DNA of 64,000 nucleotides from Hyphomicrobiales bacterium (GTDB lineage Bacteria > Pseudomonadota > Alphaproteobacteria > Rhizobiales > Xanthobacteraceae), in contig JAKFVL010000021.1 in the NCBI GenBank assembly GCA_021732215.1, forward strand, positions 15,001 to 79,000, written 5' to 3'. The notes under the pieces are model-generated. The model worked only from the letters and a program-made list of their open reading frames with translations, was not told the origin of the DNA and searched no databases. The position numbers and the translations under genes were made by a program. Position 1 is the first letter of the stretch. The number at the start of each line of letters is the position of its first letter. Below, one piece after another: positions 8,764 to 17,642 of the stretch.

Positions 8764-9120
8764 ATGGTTTATGTGTCGATCACCGGACTGCGGCTGAAGC
8801 AGTCGCGTAGCCTGATTCGGTTCTGGTGGCATGCGATCCGCGCCATGAAGCAGGCAAAACAGGCTGCAGGAAACATTTCTGCCGAGACCCGGACCATCAA
8901 CGGTGTGCACCATACGCTGTCGGTCTGGGAGAACGAGGATGCGATGCACCGCTATCTTGTGTCGGGCGCGCATCTTGCGGCGATGCGCGTGTTTCCCGCG
9001 ATCGCGGCCGGCAGCACTCTGGGGTTTGTCGCGGACCAACCGCCCGACTGGAGCGACGTGCACGAAATCTGGCGAACGCGAGGTATTGCCGTCGTCAGCG
9101 CGCGCGCAATTCGCCCTTGA
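8764..9120 (+). CDS. Small protein of the spheroidene-monooxygenase/ABM-like ferredoxin fold type
   Basis: A 118-residue cytoplasmic protein. MVYVSITGLRLKQSRSLIRFWWHAIRAMKQAK and NGVHHTLSVWENEDAMHRYLVSGAH look like a dimeric alpha/beta-barrel (antibiotic-biosynthesis-monooxygenase-like, DUF3291-type) domain, but no catalytic residues can be assigned. GAGGAAGG precedes the ATG. It is transcribed away from the SDR-TetR operon across the shared inverted repeat, so it is probably a TetR-controlled partner in the same detoxification response. Its last 26 bp overlap tail-to-tail with the GMC oxidoreductase gene. Confidence 0.75.
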   Translation: MVYVSITGLRLKQSRSLIRFWWHAIRAMKQAKQAAGNISAETRTINGVHHTLSVWENEDAMHRYLVSGAHLAAMRVFPAIAAGSTLGFVADQPPDWSDVHEIWRTRGIAVVSARAIRP

Positions 9121-10702
9121 TCATGTCCGCGGCCTTCTCGCCGATCATGATCGACGGCGCATTGGTGTTGCCCCCGATCAGGGTCGGCATGATGGAGGCG
9201 TCGGCGACGCGCAGATTTTCGACGCCGTAGACCTTTAACGCGGGATCGACCACCGCAAGGGGATCGTTCACGCCCATCTTGCAGGTGCCGACCGGGTGAT
9301 AGACGGTATCGGCGCGGGCGCGGATCGCAGCACGGATATCGTCATCGCTGCGGACGTTGGCCGTGAACACGTCCTCGATCTGGATCGCTTTCATGGACGG
9401 TGCGTCGAGCAGGCGGCGTGTCGTTTTGTAGCCCGCCACCATGGTTTCGAGATCGTCCGGATCGCCGAAGAAATTCGGATCGATCATCGGTTGCTGCAGC
9501 GGATCGGCGCTGCCAAGCCAGACGCTGCCGCGGCTCTTCGGTCGCAGCAGGCAGACGTGGCAGGAGAAGCCGTTGCCATAAAAGCGCTTGCGGCCGTGGT
9601 CGTCGACCACCGCCGTGCAGAAGTGCAACTGAATATCCGGCACGTCGAGATCCGGCCGCGTCTTCAGGAAGCCGCCGCATTCGGCGATGTTCGAGGTCAT
9701 CGGGCCGCGCCGCTCACGACGATACTGGCCGATCGCCTTGAAGATGCGCTTGATGCCGGGGAACGTCAGCCCGGTGAAATTCGGCAAGTCCGAGCGGAAG
9801 GCGAAGACGAAATCCGGATGGTCTTGCAGGTTCTGGCCGACGCCAGGCAGGTGATGCACCGGCGCGATGCCGTGCTGCTTGAGAGCGGCTGCGTCGCCAA
9901 CGCCGGACAGCATCAGCAATTGCGGTGACTGAAATGCACCCGCTGCCAGGATTACTTCGCGGCGTGCGCGTACGATCTTGGCGGTCTTGCCCTGACGATA
10001 TTCGACGCCGGCCGCCCGCTTGCCTTCGAACAGGATGCGGGTGGCATGCGCTTTGGTCTCCACCTTGAGATTGGGTCTCTTGCCGATAAAGGGATGGATG
10101 TAACCGCGCGCCGCGCTCCAGCGCTCACCGTTCTTCTGCGTCACCTGATAGATGCCTGCGCCTTCCTGATCCTCCGCGTTGAAGTCTTCACGAATCGGAA
10201 GCTGCGCCTCGCGCGCCGCCTGCAGAAAGATGTCGTGGACCGGATTGTCGGTCTGGAGGCGGGTGACGCTGAGCGGTCCGCCCTTGCCGTGATACGCGCC
10301 GCCGAACTCGCTGTTGTCTTCTGAGCGTTTGAAATAGGGCAGCACGTCGTCATACGACCAGCCGGTATTGCCGAGCGCGGCCCAGTGATCGTAGTCGGAC
10401 CTGTGGCCGCGGATGTAGACCATGGCGTTGATCGCCGACGATCCGCCAAGGCCCTTGCCGCGCGGCTGATAGCCGATGCGGCCGTTGAGACCCCGCTGCG
10501 GCACGGTGGTCATGGCCCAGTTGTTCACTGGACCCGCGACCATCAGCACCAGCGCGCCGGGCGTCGTCACCACCCAGTTGTCATTGGCGCCGCCGGCCTC
10601 GAGCAGCATCACGCTGGCTTGCGGATCTTCCGACAGGCGGCTCGCAACCGCGCTGCCGCCGGAGCCGCCTCCGACGACGACAAAGTCGAACTCCTCAACC
10701 AC
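9095..10702 (-). CDS. GMC family FAD-dependent oxidoreductase (choline/alcohol dehydrogenase-like)
   Basis: A 535-residue glucose-methanol-choline oxidoreductase oxidising an alcohol with FAD. The N-terminal FAD motif is DFVVVGGGSGGSAVASRL, followed by LEAGG, RGKGLGGSSAINAMVYIRG (GMC signature 1), GAFQSPQLLMLSG (signature 2), and the C-terminal catalytic pair in YHPVGTCKMG and GGNTNAPSIMIGEKAADMI. The GTG at 10702 is taken as start because GGGGGAGA sits 7 nt upstream and the flavin motif begins at once; the ATG at 10810 would add a poor tail overlapping the upstream gene. With the aldehyde dehydrogenase 58 bp upstream it forms an alcohol-to-acid oxidation pair. Confidence 0.9.
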   Translation of the reverse strand: MVEEFDFVVVGGGSGGSAVASRLSEDPQASVMLLEAGGANDNWVVTTPGALVLMVAGPVNNWAMTTVPQRGLNGRIGYQPRGKGLGGSSAINAMVYIRGHRSDYDHWAALGNTGWSYDDVLPYFKRSEDNSEFGGAYHGKGGPLSVTRLQTDNPVHDIFLQAAREAQLPIREDFNAEDQEGAGIYQVTQKNGERWSAARGYIHPFIGKRPNLKVETKAHATRILFEGKRAAGVEYRQGKTAKIVRARREVILAAGAFQSPQLLMLSGVGDAAALKQHGIAPVHHLPGVGQNLQDHPDFVFAFRSDLPNFTGLTFPGIKRIFKAIGQYRRERRGPMTSNIAECGGFLKTRPDLDVPDIQLHFCTAVVDDHGRKRFYGNGFSCHVCLLRPKSRGSVWLGSADPLQQPMIDPNFFGDPDDLETMVAGYKTTRRLLDAPSMKAIQIEDVFTANVRSDDDIRAAIRARADTVYHPVGTCKMGVNDPLAVVDPALKVYGVENLRVADASIMPTLIGGNTNAPSIMIGEKAADMIKGELRAR

Positions 10703-10760
10703 GCGATCTCCCCCAACTTCATTTCGCTTTTGTTGTTTGTCGTGCGTTCGTATTGCGCGA

Positions 10761-12194
10761 TCAGGACAGGAATCGCAGCAATTTTTCCAGCCGTGCGATC
10801 TTCGCGCCATAAGGCGGATAAAGATCGGGCAGGCGGCTGAGGCCGGGGCGATAGAAGATCGGCTTCAGCTTGCTGAAGGTTTTGAAGCCCCATTCGCCGT
10901 GATACGATCCCATGCCCGATGCGCCAACGCCGCCCATCGGCTGGTTCATTTGCGTGAAGTGGAACAGGCAGTCGTTGACGGTGACGCCACCGGACATCGT
11001 GCGCGACAGCACCGCATCGCGTGCGGCGTCGTCCTTGCCGAACCAGTACAGCGCCAGCGGCCGGTCATGGGCGTTGATGTAATCGATCGGTTCTTCTGCC
11101 GACGTGTATCCGATCATCGGCAGCAGCGGACCAAAGATTTCCTCCTGCATCACTTTCATCTCGGCCGTTGCGCCGAGAATGACGGTCGGCGGGAATTTCC
11201 GCGCGGATTTCCACGCGGGATCGGCCGGGCTCGCCGCTTGCAGGATTTTCGCACCGTGCGATGTCGCGTCTGCAACCAGTGCCTCAAGGCGTGCATAATG
11301 CCGGTCCGAGACGATCGAGGTATAATCTTTGTTGGAAGCGTCGCTGCCATACATGCGCGCGATGGATTTTTGCAACAGCGCCGCGAATGCTTCGGCGCTC
11401 TCCTTCGGCAGCATCACGTAATCCGGCGCGATGCAGGTCTGGCCGGCGTTGAGCAGCTTGCCGTAGGCGATGCGTTCCGCGGTCTGCGGTAAATCCGCCG
11501 AGCGGTCGATGATCGCCGGCGACTTGCCGCCAAGCTCCAGCGTGATCGGCGTCAGGTTGCGGCCCGCGGCTTCGGCGACGATACGGCCGACGCGGGTCGA
11601 TCCGGTGAACAGCAGATGGTCGAAGGGCAGCGACGCGAAACGTTCCGCGATGCCGTCCTCGATGCCGGTGACGGCAAGCTCGCCGTCATCGAACGCTGCG
11701 GCAACCAGTTCGCGCAGCAGTTTCGCGAAGCGCGGCGTCAGTTCGCTGGGCTTGATGATCACGCGGTTGCCGGCGGCGATCGCTGCGATGGCGGGCGCGA
11801 GCGTGAGCTGCAACGGGTAATTCCACGGCGCGATGATGCCGACGACGCCGAGCGGTTGCGGCATCAGCACGTTGCGGCCGGGCCAGAACTGCAGTTCGGT
11901 CTTGACCCGCTGCGGAGTCATCCAGCGCTTCAGCTTCTTGGCGTTGTGCTTGATCTCACCGAGCACCAGCAGGGTTTCCGCGATTGTCGTTTCGACCGCG
12001 GCGCGGTGGCCGAAGTCGGCGGAGATGGCCTCCTGGAAGCGCTGCTCGTTATCCGCCACCATGGTGCGCAGGCGTTCGAGCCGATCCAGCCGCTCAGTGG
12101 CCGAAGGCGCCGCCGTCTTGCGCGACAGCTCGAGTTGCCGATGGAACAGCTCGTCGAGGCTCCGGGTTGCGGCGTTCGCGAGCGATTGATCCAT
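10761..12194 (-). CDS. Aldehyde dehydrogenase (coniferyl-aldehyde dehydrogenase type)
   Basis: A 477-residue NAD(P)-dependent aldehyde dehydrogenase. It shows PLGVVGIIAPWNYPLQL, the cofactor loop FTGSTRVGRIV, the general base in LELGGKSP, the catalytic cysteine in GQTCIAPDYV, and FGPLLP...SGGVTVND with the C-terminal GGVGASGMGSYHGEWGF typical of class 3/coniferyl-aldehyde enzymes. The start at MDQSLAN has GGGAGG upstream; a more distant ATG (12305) is unlikely. The GMC oxidoreductase follows on the same strand, so the pair may oxidise an alcohol through the aldehyde to the acid. Confidence 0.92.
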   Translation of the reverse strand: MDQSLANAATRSLDELFHRQLELSRKTAAPSATERLDRLERLRTMVADNEQRFQEAISADFGHRAAVETTIAETLLVLGEIKHNAKKLKRWMTPQRVKTELQFWPGRNVLMPQPLGVVGIIAPWNYPLQLTLAPAIAAIAAGNRVIIKPSELTPRFAKLLRELVAAAFDDGELAVTGIEDGIAERFASLPFDHLLFTGSTRVGRIVAEAAGRNLTPITLELGGKSPAIIDRSADLPQTAERIAYGKLLNAGQTCIAPDYVMLPKESAEAFAALLQKSIARMYGSDASNKDYTSIVSDRHYARLEALVADATSHGAKILQAASPADPAWKSARKFPPTVILGATAEMKVMQEEIFGPLLPMIGYTSAEEPIDYINAHDRPLALYWFGKDDAARDAVLSRTMSGGVTVNDCLFHFTQMNQPMGGVGASGMGSYHGEWGFKTFSKLKPIFYRPGLSRLPDLYPPYGAKIARLEKLLRFLS

Positions 12195-12477
12195 GATGGC
12201 CTCCCGAGGCTTCCGATGGCGCTTAAGCTCCGCCCTTGCGTCTCGACTGGCAAGAGTGTTCAGCGCCGCGAGAGCCGTCCGTTGCGGCCTTGTGGCGGGT
12301 GTCATAAAAACTTGAAAAAGGTGGCTTCAGGGCTTTCCAAAGGGGGGTCTGGTTGGTACACACCGCACGCGCCTAGGGCATTCGCCCCGGCCGCTCTTTC
12401 TGGAACCTGAAGCTGGATCGGACAGCGCTTGACGCGCCGATAGCGTTTACAAATCCTGAAAGATATCAACGGTTTGA
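12195..12477. other. Intergenic stretch before tRNA-fMet
   Basis: About 280 bp between the aldehyde dehydrogenase start and the tRNA. No protein-coding potential, hairpin terminator or repeat was recognised; it should contain the tRNA promoter, but I cannot point to convincing -35/-10 boxes. Confidence 0.4.
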
Positions 12478-12554
<77 letters not shown>

Positions 12555-12582
12555 AATAACCTTCATCCGGAAGGTGAATGAC

Positions 12583-12611
12583 AAAGGCCGCTCTTTTCAG
12601 AGCGGCCTTTT
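12583..12611 (+). terminator. Rho-independent terminator after tRNA-fMet
   Basis: An 11-bp stem (AAAGGCCGCTC / GAGCGGCCTTT) with a TTTTCA loop, running into a T tract. It also reads as a terminator on the minus strand for the catalase-like gene ending at 12669. Confidence 0.85.
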
Positions 12612-12668
12612 CTTATGAGCGGCGAGCCGTCGTCGCTTTGCGAAACGCCCTGCCGAATCGCCTGCCCA

Positions 12669-13703
12669 TTACTGTGTACGGCGCACCCGCGAAGCGGCGT
12701 AACCCGCCGCGCGAGCCTGGAATATTGGATCGTTTGCGGGACCGGCGACGCCCTCCGGCAGACTGTTCACCGGATCGCTGTTCTTCCCGTCGCACACCGT
12801 GTTGTCCTGAAGCGCGGTGACCGAGATTGTGCCGAGCTTCGTCGTCTTGCGGGTCTCCTCCGGCCACATCACAGTCGAGTCGTTGGTCGGATCGCCCGCT
12901 TCGCCCAGAATGGCTACGAAGTCGAACGCGACCGGCCCTTTGGCGAGCCGCTCTTTCAGTTCGTCGCCATAGAAGTTGTCGGGCTTCGCCTTCAGCTCGT
13001 CCTCGCTCAGGTTGAGTTGACCGGCGCCAGGAACCGCCTTGAGCTTTACAATCGTTGCTTTTCCCGCCTTGTTGGTCAGCGTGTAGGCCTGCACGCCCCA
13101 GTAATCCACGCCCGCGAAGCTCGCCGGCACCGGACGCGCATTGATCCAGGCCGCTTGTCTTGTCGTCTCCGGGTTGGCGGCTGTGAACGCCTTGATCTTT
13201 TCAGCGTCCGGCTTTCCGTCCGCTCCCGGCAACCGGACCTCGACGAATTCGAGCATCTGAGCCGGCGTCTTGGCGAAGAACACCGGAGCAGAGATGAAGT
13301 AGAAGAGCATGGGGCCGGATGAATCTTCGAACTCCAGAGCGAAGCCGCGCGTCGTCTTGGTCTTGTCCGAAATGTTCGGGTTGCCGCCGCCCATCGAGAA
13401 ACGCACCGTCATGGGAGTTGTTTTGGCGAAGTGCGGCGCCTTGGACAGACTTGCCGCTTCGGCCGACGGGGTAAACGTGCCCTTGGCGCACATCCCCTTC
13501 GCGCCGCTCGCGCGCACGCCCTTGCGGTTTCCGCCGAGCGTGAACATTTTTTCGACAATCACTTGTGGGTCGGCTTCGCCGGCAGAAGCTGGTTTTGCCT
13601 GGGCGGCGGGCGCGCCGGCTGCAGGCGGCGTTTGAGCTAATGCCGTCCCCGCGAGCAGGCAAGCGGTCAAAGTCGTACAGATTCGAGCAATTCCATTCGA
13701 CAT
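12669..13703 (-). CDS. Secreted catalase-related (SrpA-like) protein lacking the distal histidine
   Basis: A 344-residue protein with a signal peptide (cleavage after TALA) and a minimal catalase fold of the catalase-related peroxidase group. The heme-side tyrosine motif RAAGY is near the C-terminus and VRFSMGGGNP and PVFFAKTP are conserved landmarks. The segment that normally reads N-H-A-K-G reads SGAKG, so the distal catalytic His is Gly, and the Asn before PVFF is Ser (SAPVFF). Classical catalase chemistry is thus unlikely; heme binding may remain. ATG 13703 has GGGGA upstream. It lies alone between two terminators with almost the same stem. Confidence 0.85.
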   Translation of the reverse strand: MSNGIARICTTLTACLLAGTALAQTPPAAGAPAAQAKPASAGEADPQVIVEKMFTLGGNRKGVRASGAKGMCAKGTFTPSAEAASLSKAPHFAKTTPMTVRFSMGGGNPNISDKTKTTRGFALEFEDSSGPMLFYFISAPVFFAKTPAQMLEFVEVRLPGADGKPDAEKIKAFTAANPETTRQAAWINARPVPASFAGVDYWGVQAYTLTNKAGKATIVKLKAVPGAGQLNLSEDELKAKPDNFYGDELKERLAKGPVAFDFVAILGEAGDPTNDSTVMWPEETRKTTKLGTISVTALQDNTVCDGKNSDPVNSLPEGVAGPANDPIFQARAAGYAASRVRRTQ

Positions 13704-14128
13704 GGTCAATTCCCCTTCCTAAGTTTATCTTGGGCTGTCCTCGATCGTCACAGCCTCCTTTCGCATGCCACAGCTTCGTTGTTACTGGTTCATGCCGGTT
13801 CAATCTGACACGGGTGTCGAGGCTTTACTTGGTGGTGGCTTCCTGATAACGCCTCATTTGGGCTGCGCCGAAGCAGAACTCAATTTCGGGCATGCAAGCA
13901 AAAAGGCCGCTCTTCGGGAGCGGCCTTTTTGCTTGGTCATGAGTTTCAGATTTTACCTTCTGTCGAGAGCAAGCCGGGGGGAAGTGACCAGCTTCCGCCC
14001 CGGCTCTAACTCGAGCCAAGGGGTATCTATGGCTCAAGCTTACTCAGCGCAGATGACGGACATGGTCCAACCCGAGACCCGGTTGCTGCCGGGCTGACAC
14101 CAGGTCTCGGGCCGGACGCATGCTCCGA
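13704..14128. other. Intergenic stretch between catalase-like gene and glnII
   Basis: Contains the bidirectional terminator at 13896-13934 and, at 14071-14111, a hairpin with arms CCCGAGACC and GGTCTCGGG that encloses a smaller CCCGG/CCGGG hairpin just beyond the glnII stop. A 22-codon reading frame starts at 14029 on the plus strand after AAGGGG, but nothing supports it as a gene. No other feature was seen. Confidence 0.5.
13896..13934. terminator. Bidirectional rho-independent terminator
   Basis: A long stem AAGCAAAAAGGCCGCTC / GAGCGGCCTTTTTGCTT with a TTCG loop, symmetrical enough to work in both directions. It would end glnII transcription from the right; its core stem is the same as that of the terminator at 12583-12611. 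Confidence 0.85.
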
Positions 14129-15169
14129 TCAGGCTGCGGCTTTCTTCGCTCCCGCCGGAACCTCGGCGACGGTCTTCAGAATCTGCGAAGCGATGGCGTA
14201 TGGGTCGCCCTGCGAGTTCGGGCGGCGATCTTCGAGATAGCCCTTGTAGGCATCGCCCTTGACGAAGGAATGCGGCACGCGGATCGAGGCGCCGCGGTCG
14301 GCCACGCCATAGCTGAACTTGTTCCACGGAGCCGTCTCGTGCTTGCCGGTCAGGCGCTTGTCGTTGTCCGGACCGTAAACCGCGATGTGCTCCATGAGAT
14401 TCTTCTCGAAGGCCGCCATCAGTGCTTCAAAGTAAGCCTTGCCGCCGACCGTGCGCATGTACTCGGTCGAGAAGTTGGCGTGCATGCCCGAGCCGTTCCA
14501 GTCGGTGTCGCCGAGCGGCTTGCAGTGATACTCGATGTCGATACCGTAGGTTTCGGTCAGCCGCTGCAACAGATAGCGGGCCATCCACATTTCGTCGGCG
14601 GCTTTTTTGGAGCCCTTGCCGAAGATCTGGAATTCCCACTGGCCTTTCGCCACTTCGGCGTTAATGCCTTCATGGTTGATGCCGGCGGCGAGGCAGAGGT
14701 CGAGATGCTTCTCGACGATCTCGCGCGCGACCGAGCCGACATTGCTGTAACCGACGCCGGTGTAATACGGGCCTTGCGGCGCAGGATAACCTGTCGTCGG
14801 GAAGCCGAGCGGGCGGCCGTCCTTGTACATGAAGTATTCCTGCTCGAAACCGAACCATGCGCCGGGGTCGTCGAGAATCGTGGCGCGCTTGTTGGTGGCG
14901 TGCGGCGTGACGCCATCCGGCATCATGACTTCGCACATCACCAGAACGCCGTTGGTGCGCGCGCCGTCCGGATAGACCGCGACCGGCTTGAGAACGCAGT
15001 CCGAGCTGCGGCCTTCTGCCTGCATCGTCGAGCTGCCGTCGAAACCCCACAACGGAAGCTGCTCGAGTGTCGGGAAGCTGTCGAATTCCTTGATCTGTGT
15101 TTTGCCACGAAGATTTGGCGTCGGCGTATACCCGTCGAGCCAGATGTACTCGAGCTTATACTTGGTCAT
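14129..15169 (-). CDS. glnII: Glutamine synthetase type II (GSII)
   Basis: ATP-dependent amidation of glutamate by ammonia; a eukaryote-like octameric/decameric GS found in rhizobia, Bradyrhizobium and Streptomyces in addition to GSI. The 346-residue protein begins MTKYKLEYIWLDGYTPTPNL and shows the beta-grasp LPLWGFDGSSTMQAEG, the catalytic GAWFGFEQEYF, the ammonium/metal loop EFQIFGKGSKKAADE, NGSGMHANFST and GVADRGASIRVP with no adenylylation loop. The ATG at 15169 follows a GAGAGA-rich leader. A sigma-54 type promoter lies about 90 bp upstream, matching NtrC-dependent nitrogen control known for glnII, and a divergent small gene resembling gstI is next. Confidence 0.96.
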   Translation of the reverse strand: MTKYKLEYIWLDGYTPTPNLRGKTQIKEFDSFPTLEQLPLWGFDGSSTMQAEGRSSDCVLKPVAVYPDGARTNGVLVMCEVMMPDGVTPHATNKRATILDDPGAWFGFEQEYFMYKDGRPLGFPTTGYPAPQGPYYTGVGYSNVGSVAREIVEKHLDLCLAAGINHEGINAEVAKGQWEFQIFGKGSKKAADEMWMARYLLQRLTETYGIDIEYHCKPLGDTDWNGSGMHANFSTEYMRTVGGKAYFEALMAAFEKNLMEHIAVYGPDNDKRLTGKHETAPWNKFSYGVADRGASIRVPHSFVKGDAYKGYLEDRRPNSQGDPYAIASQILKTVAEVPAGAKKAAA

Positions 15170-15597
15170 TTCGTCTCTCTCTTGGTTGCGATGCGTAGGG
15201 AGGTATCCCGAAGGCTGCTGGTCGCGCAGGTGTCTGGCTCCCAACCAAAAGTTACCAAGCATTTAATATGCCAAACCGGGCGGTGGCTGGTTCTTGCGCG
15301 GACGTCCAAGGTGCACAGCGTTTATGCGTTTGGAGGCTTGGGTTTCGCGAAAGTCTGCCGCAGTTTTTGGCGGCCGAGAACGGCTGCTTGCACCGCCATC
15401 AATTCGCACCCTCGGAAAAACATCAGATGATTTGCTGATGATCTACGCCGCAGTTTTTCTGCGTGCACATATTGTCGGCATTTGATGCTTTTCGATGCGG
15501 CAAATCGCGCAAGGGATGTGCGAAGCGTGATATCGTCACCATCTGAGTCACGTCACTCAGCGTCCAAAGGAGAGACAACAAAAAGGAGAAACATGTG
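15170..15597. other. Divergent control region of glnII and candidate gstI
   Basis: A 428-bp gap with the sigma-54 type promoter of glnII at 15257-15273 and possible NtrC half-sites GGTGCA (15310-15315) and TGCACC (15389-15394). The right part leads into the AAGGAG ribosome site of the small gene at 15598. No other gene was found. Confidence 0.5.
15257..15273 (-). promoter_or_regulatory. Sigma-54 type promoter for glnII
   Basis: On the minus strand TGGCATATTAAATGCTT has the invariant GG and GC separated by 10 nt, as in TGGCACG-N4-TTGCT. The -12 GC is about 90 nt before the glnII start codon. The -24 side is good; the -12 side has ATGC for TTGC. Confidence 0.65.
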
Positions 15598-15789
15598 ATG
15601 AGTACGAATTCAACCGAGACCACGCCGCGGGCGACCGCGACGATCTATCAGTTTCCGCTACGGGGCAGGCTGTTGTCCGCCAGCCAGCGCGGTGAGGCCA
15701 AGCCAGTACTGGATACGACGCCGCGTATTGCGAGCTCGGGCTGGTATCACGACGCAGCCATCGACGAATCCCGGCGTGCCGGAAAATGA
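15598..15789 (+). CDS. gstI: Candidate GstI (glutamine synthetase translational inhibitor), DUF2735-like
   Basis: A 63-residue basic protein with the core TATIYQFPLRGRL and C-terminal SSGWYHDAAIDESR. Both segments match the small Rhizobiales family annotated DUF2735. In Rhizobium a 63-residue protein, GstI, is encoded divergently from glnII and blocks glnII mRNA translation; size, place and direction agree here, so I propose the same role. AAGGAG lies 9 nt before the ATG; an ATG-TGA pair (15593-15598) overlaps the start and a GTG (15595) could add one residue. A terminator follows. Confidence 0.65.
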   Translation: MSTNSTETTPRATATIYQFPLRGRLLSASQRGEAKPVLDTTPRIASSGWYHDAAIDESRRAGK

Positions 15790-15844
15790 TGGTGTCGTGT
15801 AGAAGAGTATCGGCGCGAAGCCGGATATCGAAGCGATCGTGAGT

Positions 15845-15874
15845 AAGGGCTGAACAACGATGTTCGGCCCTTTT
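15845..15874 (+). terminator. Rho-independent terminator after candidate gstI
   Basis: Stem AAGGGCTGAACA / TGTTCGGCCCTT with an ACGA loop (one G:T pair) followed by TTTTGCTTTTT. It sits between the small gene and the convergent glutaminase gene. Confidence 0.8.
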
Positions 15875-15916
15875 GCTTTTTGTGCTGTTGCTTCCTGTAA
15901 TGCTGTTGCGCGCGCC

Positions 15917-16858
15917 TCACGCGCCGAAGATCGACCAGCCCATTCTCTTCGCCAGCGTCTCGAGTGCGACACGGCCGAGCCGCGAATTGCCCGAGTCGTC
16001 GAGGCCCGGTGACCAGACGGCAATCGATGCCTTCCCAGGCGCAATCGCAAGAATGCCGCCACCGACACCGCTCTTGCCCGGCAAACCGACGCGATAGGCG
16101 AACTCTCCGGAGCCATCGTAGTGACCGCAGGTGAGCATGATCGCGTTGATACGGCGCGCGCGCTCGGCCTGCACCACCTGAAATCCGGTTGATGGATCGC
16201 GGCCCTTGTTGGCCAGAAATCGCGCCGCGGCCGCGAGCTGCCGGCATGACATCGCGATCGCGCAATGGTGAAAATAAACTCCCAGCGTGTACTCGACCGG
16301 GTTCTGCAGCACGTTGAACGACTTCATGTAGTTGGCGAGGGCGGCATTTCGAAAGCCGGTTCGTTGCTCGGAGGCCGCGACCTTTTCGTCGATCTTGATC
16401 GACGTATCCTGCGCCAAAGATTGCATGAAGCGAAGAATCTCGCCGAGAGCGACCTTGGGCTCGTGACCTGAGAGGATCACATCGGTGACGGCGATCGCGC
16501 CCGCATTGATGAAGGGGTTGCGCGGGACGCCGTCCTCACGCTCGAGCTGGACGATGGAGTTGAACGGACTGCCCGAGGGCTCGCGGCCGACGTGCTTCCA
16601 CAGATGATCGCCGACCATGCCGAGCGCGATCGTCAGCGTGAACACCTTGGAAATGCTCTGGATCGAAAACGGCACGTCGCTGTCGCCGCCCACGACGAGA
16701 TTGCCGTCCGTATCGATCACCGCGATGCCGAACGCCTTGATATCGACGTTGGCCAGCTCCGGAATATACGTGGCGACCTTGCCGCGATCGGTCCGCGCTG
16801 CCATTTCGGCGGCGATCTCCTTGACGACAGCTTCGAGATGCGCGGGGCTGGGACTCAT
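15917..16858 (-). CDS. glsA: Glutaminase
   Basis: Deamidates L-glutamine to glutamate and ammonia in the cytoplasm; serine-dependent beta-lactamase-like fold. The 313-residue protein shows [11 protein letters not shown], the nucleophile serine motif [40 protein letters not shown], the [13 protein letters not shown] tyrosine region and the C-terminal [14 protein letters not shown] loop. The start at [12 protein letters not shown] gives the usual family length; a longer in-frame reading upstream has no support. It sits beside glnII and the candidate gstI, so this locus holds both the making and breaking of glutamine. Confidence 0.95.
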   Translation of the reverse strand: MSPSPAHLEAVVKEIAAEMAARTDRGKVATYIPELANVDIKAFGIAVIDTDGNLVVGGDSDVPFSIQSISKVFTLTIALGMVGDHLWKHVGREPSGSPFNSIVQLEREDGVPRNPFINAGAIAVTDVILSGHEPKVALGEILRFMQSLAQDTSIKIDEKVAASEQRTGFRNAALANYMKSFNVLQNPVEYTLGVYFHHCAIAMSCRQLAAAARFLANKGRDPSTGFQVVQAERARRINAIMLTCGHYDGSGEFAYRVGLPGKSGVGGGILAIAPGKASIAVWSPGLDDSGNSRLGRVALETLAKRMGWSIFGA

Positions 16859-17029
16859 GTTATCCGGAAGCTGTTGCTTGCACTGCATAGATTGGACAGA
16901 TAGGCATCGCATGCAATACGCAAATTGCGCGTGATCGCGCAACTCGCGCGGTGTTGCCGATTGTGGTGTTGCCGATTGTGATGTGATTGGCGAACCGCGC
17001 AGATGGTTTTGGGGGAGGGGCCTGCCGAA

Positions 17030-17599
17030 ATGCGAATGATTGCAATTTTCCTGATTGTTATGCTTTCGGCGCAAAATTCCGGAGCACAGACGGCTGCTTA
17101 CGATCTGACAGTGACGGCCGATGAAACCAAGACCAATTTCAGCCCGTGGGACGGCGTTCCAGGGCTCGGCGGCAGCCCCGCCAATATCAATGCAGCCCCG
17201 GATATCGCGGTCTGCATCGTCCAGCCGGACAAGAAACCGGAGTGTCTCTGGCGGCCTCAAGGGCGGCGGCTGCTGTCGGTTTGCCAGAACTCGCATACCT
17301 GCAAGTTTGAAAACGTAACGCTGCCACCCGTGCCGTTCGGACTTCTGTTCATCGACATCGATATCCGGCGTCACGACCTGATCGACATTGTCGTTTTGAC
17401 GGGAAATGCGACGGCGGCCGGCGAATCCGATATCGAGCGCGCGCTGCTCGCGGCCATTTCAAAGCTGACACCTGCATTGTCCGAAGGCGCGAAAGAGCGT
17501 GGATTGCTCAAGGCAAAAACAATTCCGCTTCAGCAATGTGTCGTGAATCCGAATTGCCGGTTGACGCAGTCGCAATTCAGTCTGCGGCGCCGCGATTGA
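17030..17599 (+). CDS. Secreted hypothetical protein with paired cysteines
   Basis: A 189-residue protein with a Sec signal peptide ([20 protein letters not shown]). The mature part starts [20 protein letters not shown] and has seven cysteines, several close together ([21 protein letters not shown]), so disulfides in the periplasm are likely. GGGGGAGGGG lies 10-15 nt before the chosen ATG. I do not recognise the family; residues 115-160 look like an alpha/beta segment. It is flanked by convergent/divergent genes and stands alone. Confidence 0.7.
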   Translation: MRMIAIFLIVMLSAQNSGAQTAAYDLTVTADETKTNFSPWDGVPGLGGSPANINAAPDIAVCIVQPDKKPECLWRPQGRRLLSVCQNSHTCKFENVTLPPVPFGLLFIDIDIRRHDLIDIVVLTGNATAAGESDIERALLAAISKLTPALSEGAKERGLLKAKTIPLQQCVVNPNCRLTQSQFSLRRRD

Positions 17600-17642
17600 C
17601 AGCGACGTGAACCGAGTAACTGCGATAATTGAGTAATTGCGA

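Noticed and set aside
14029-14097. 22-codon frame (MAQAYSAQM...) on the plus strand beyond glnII
   Set aside because: No conserved feature; it runs into a terminator-like hairpin and overlaps nothing that would suggest leader-peptide control of a plus-strand gene.
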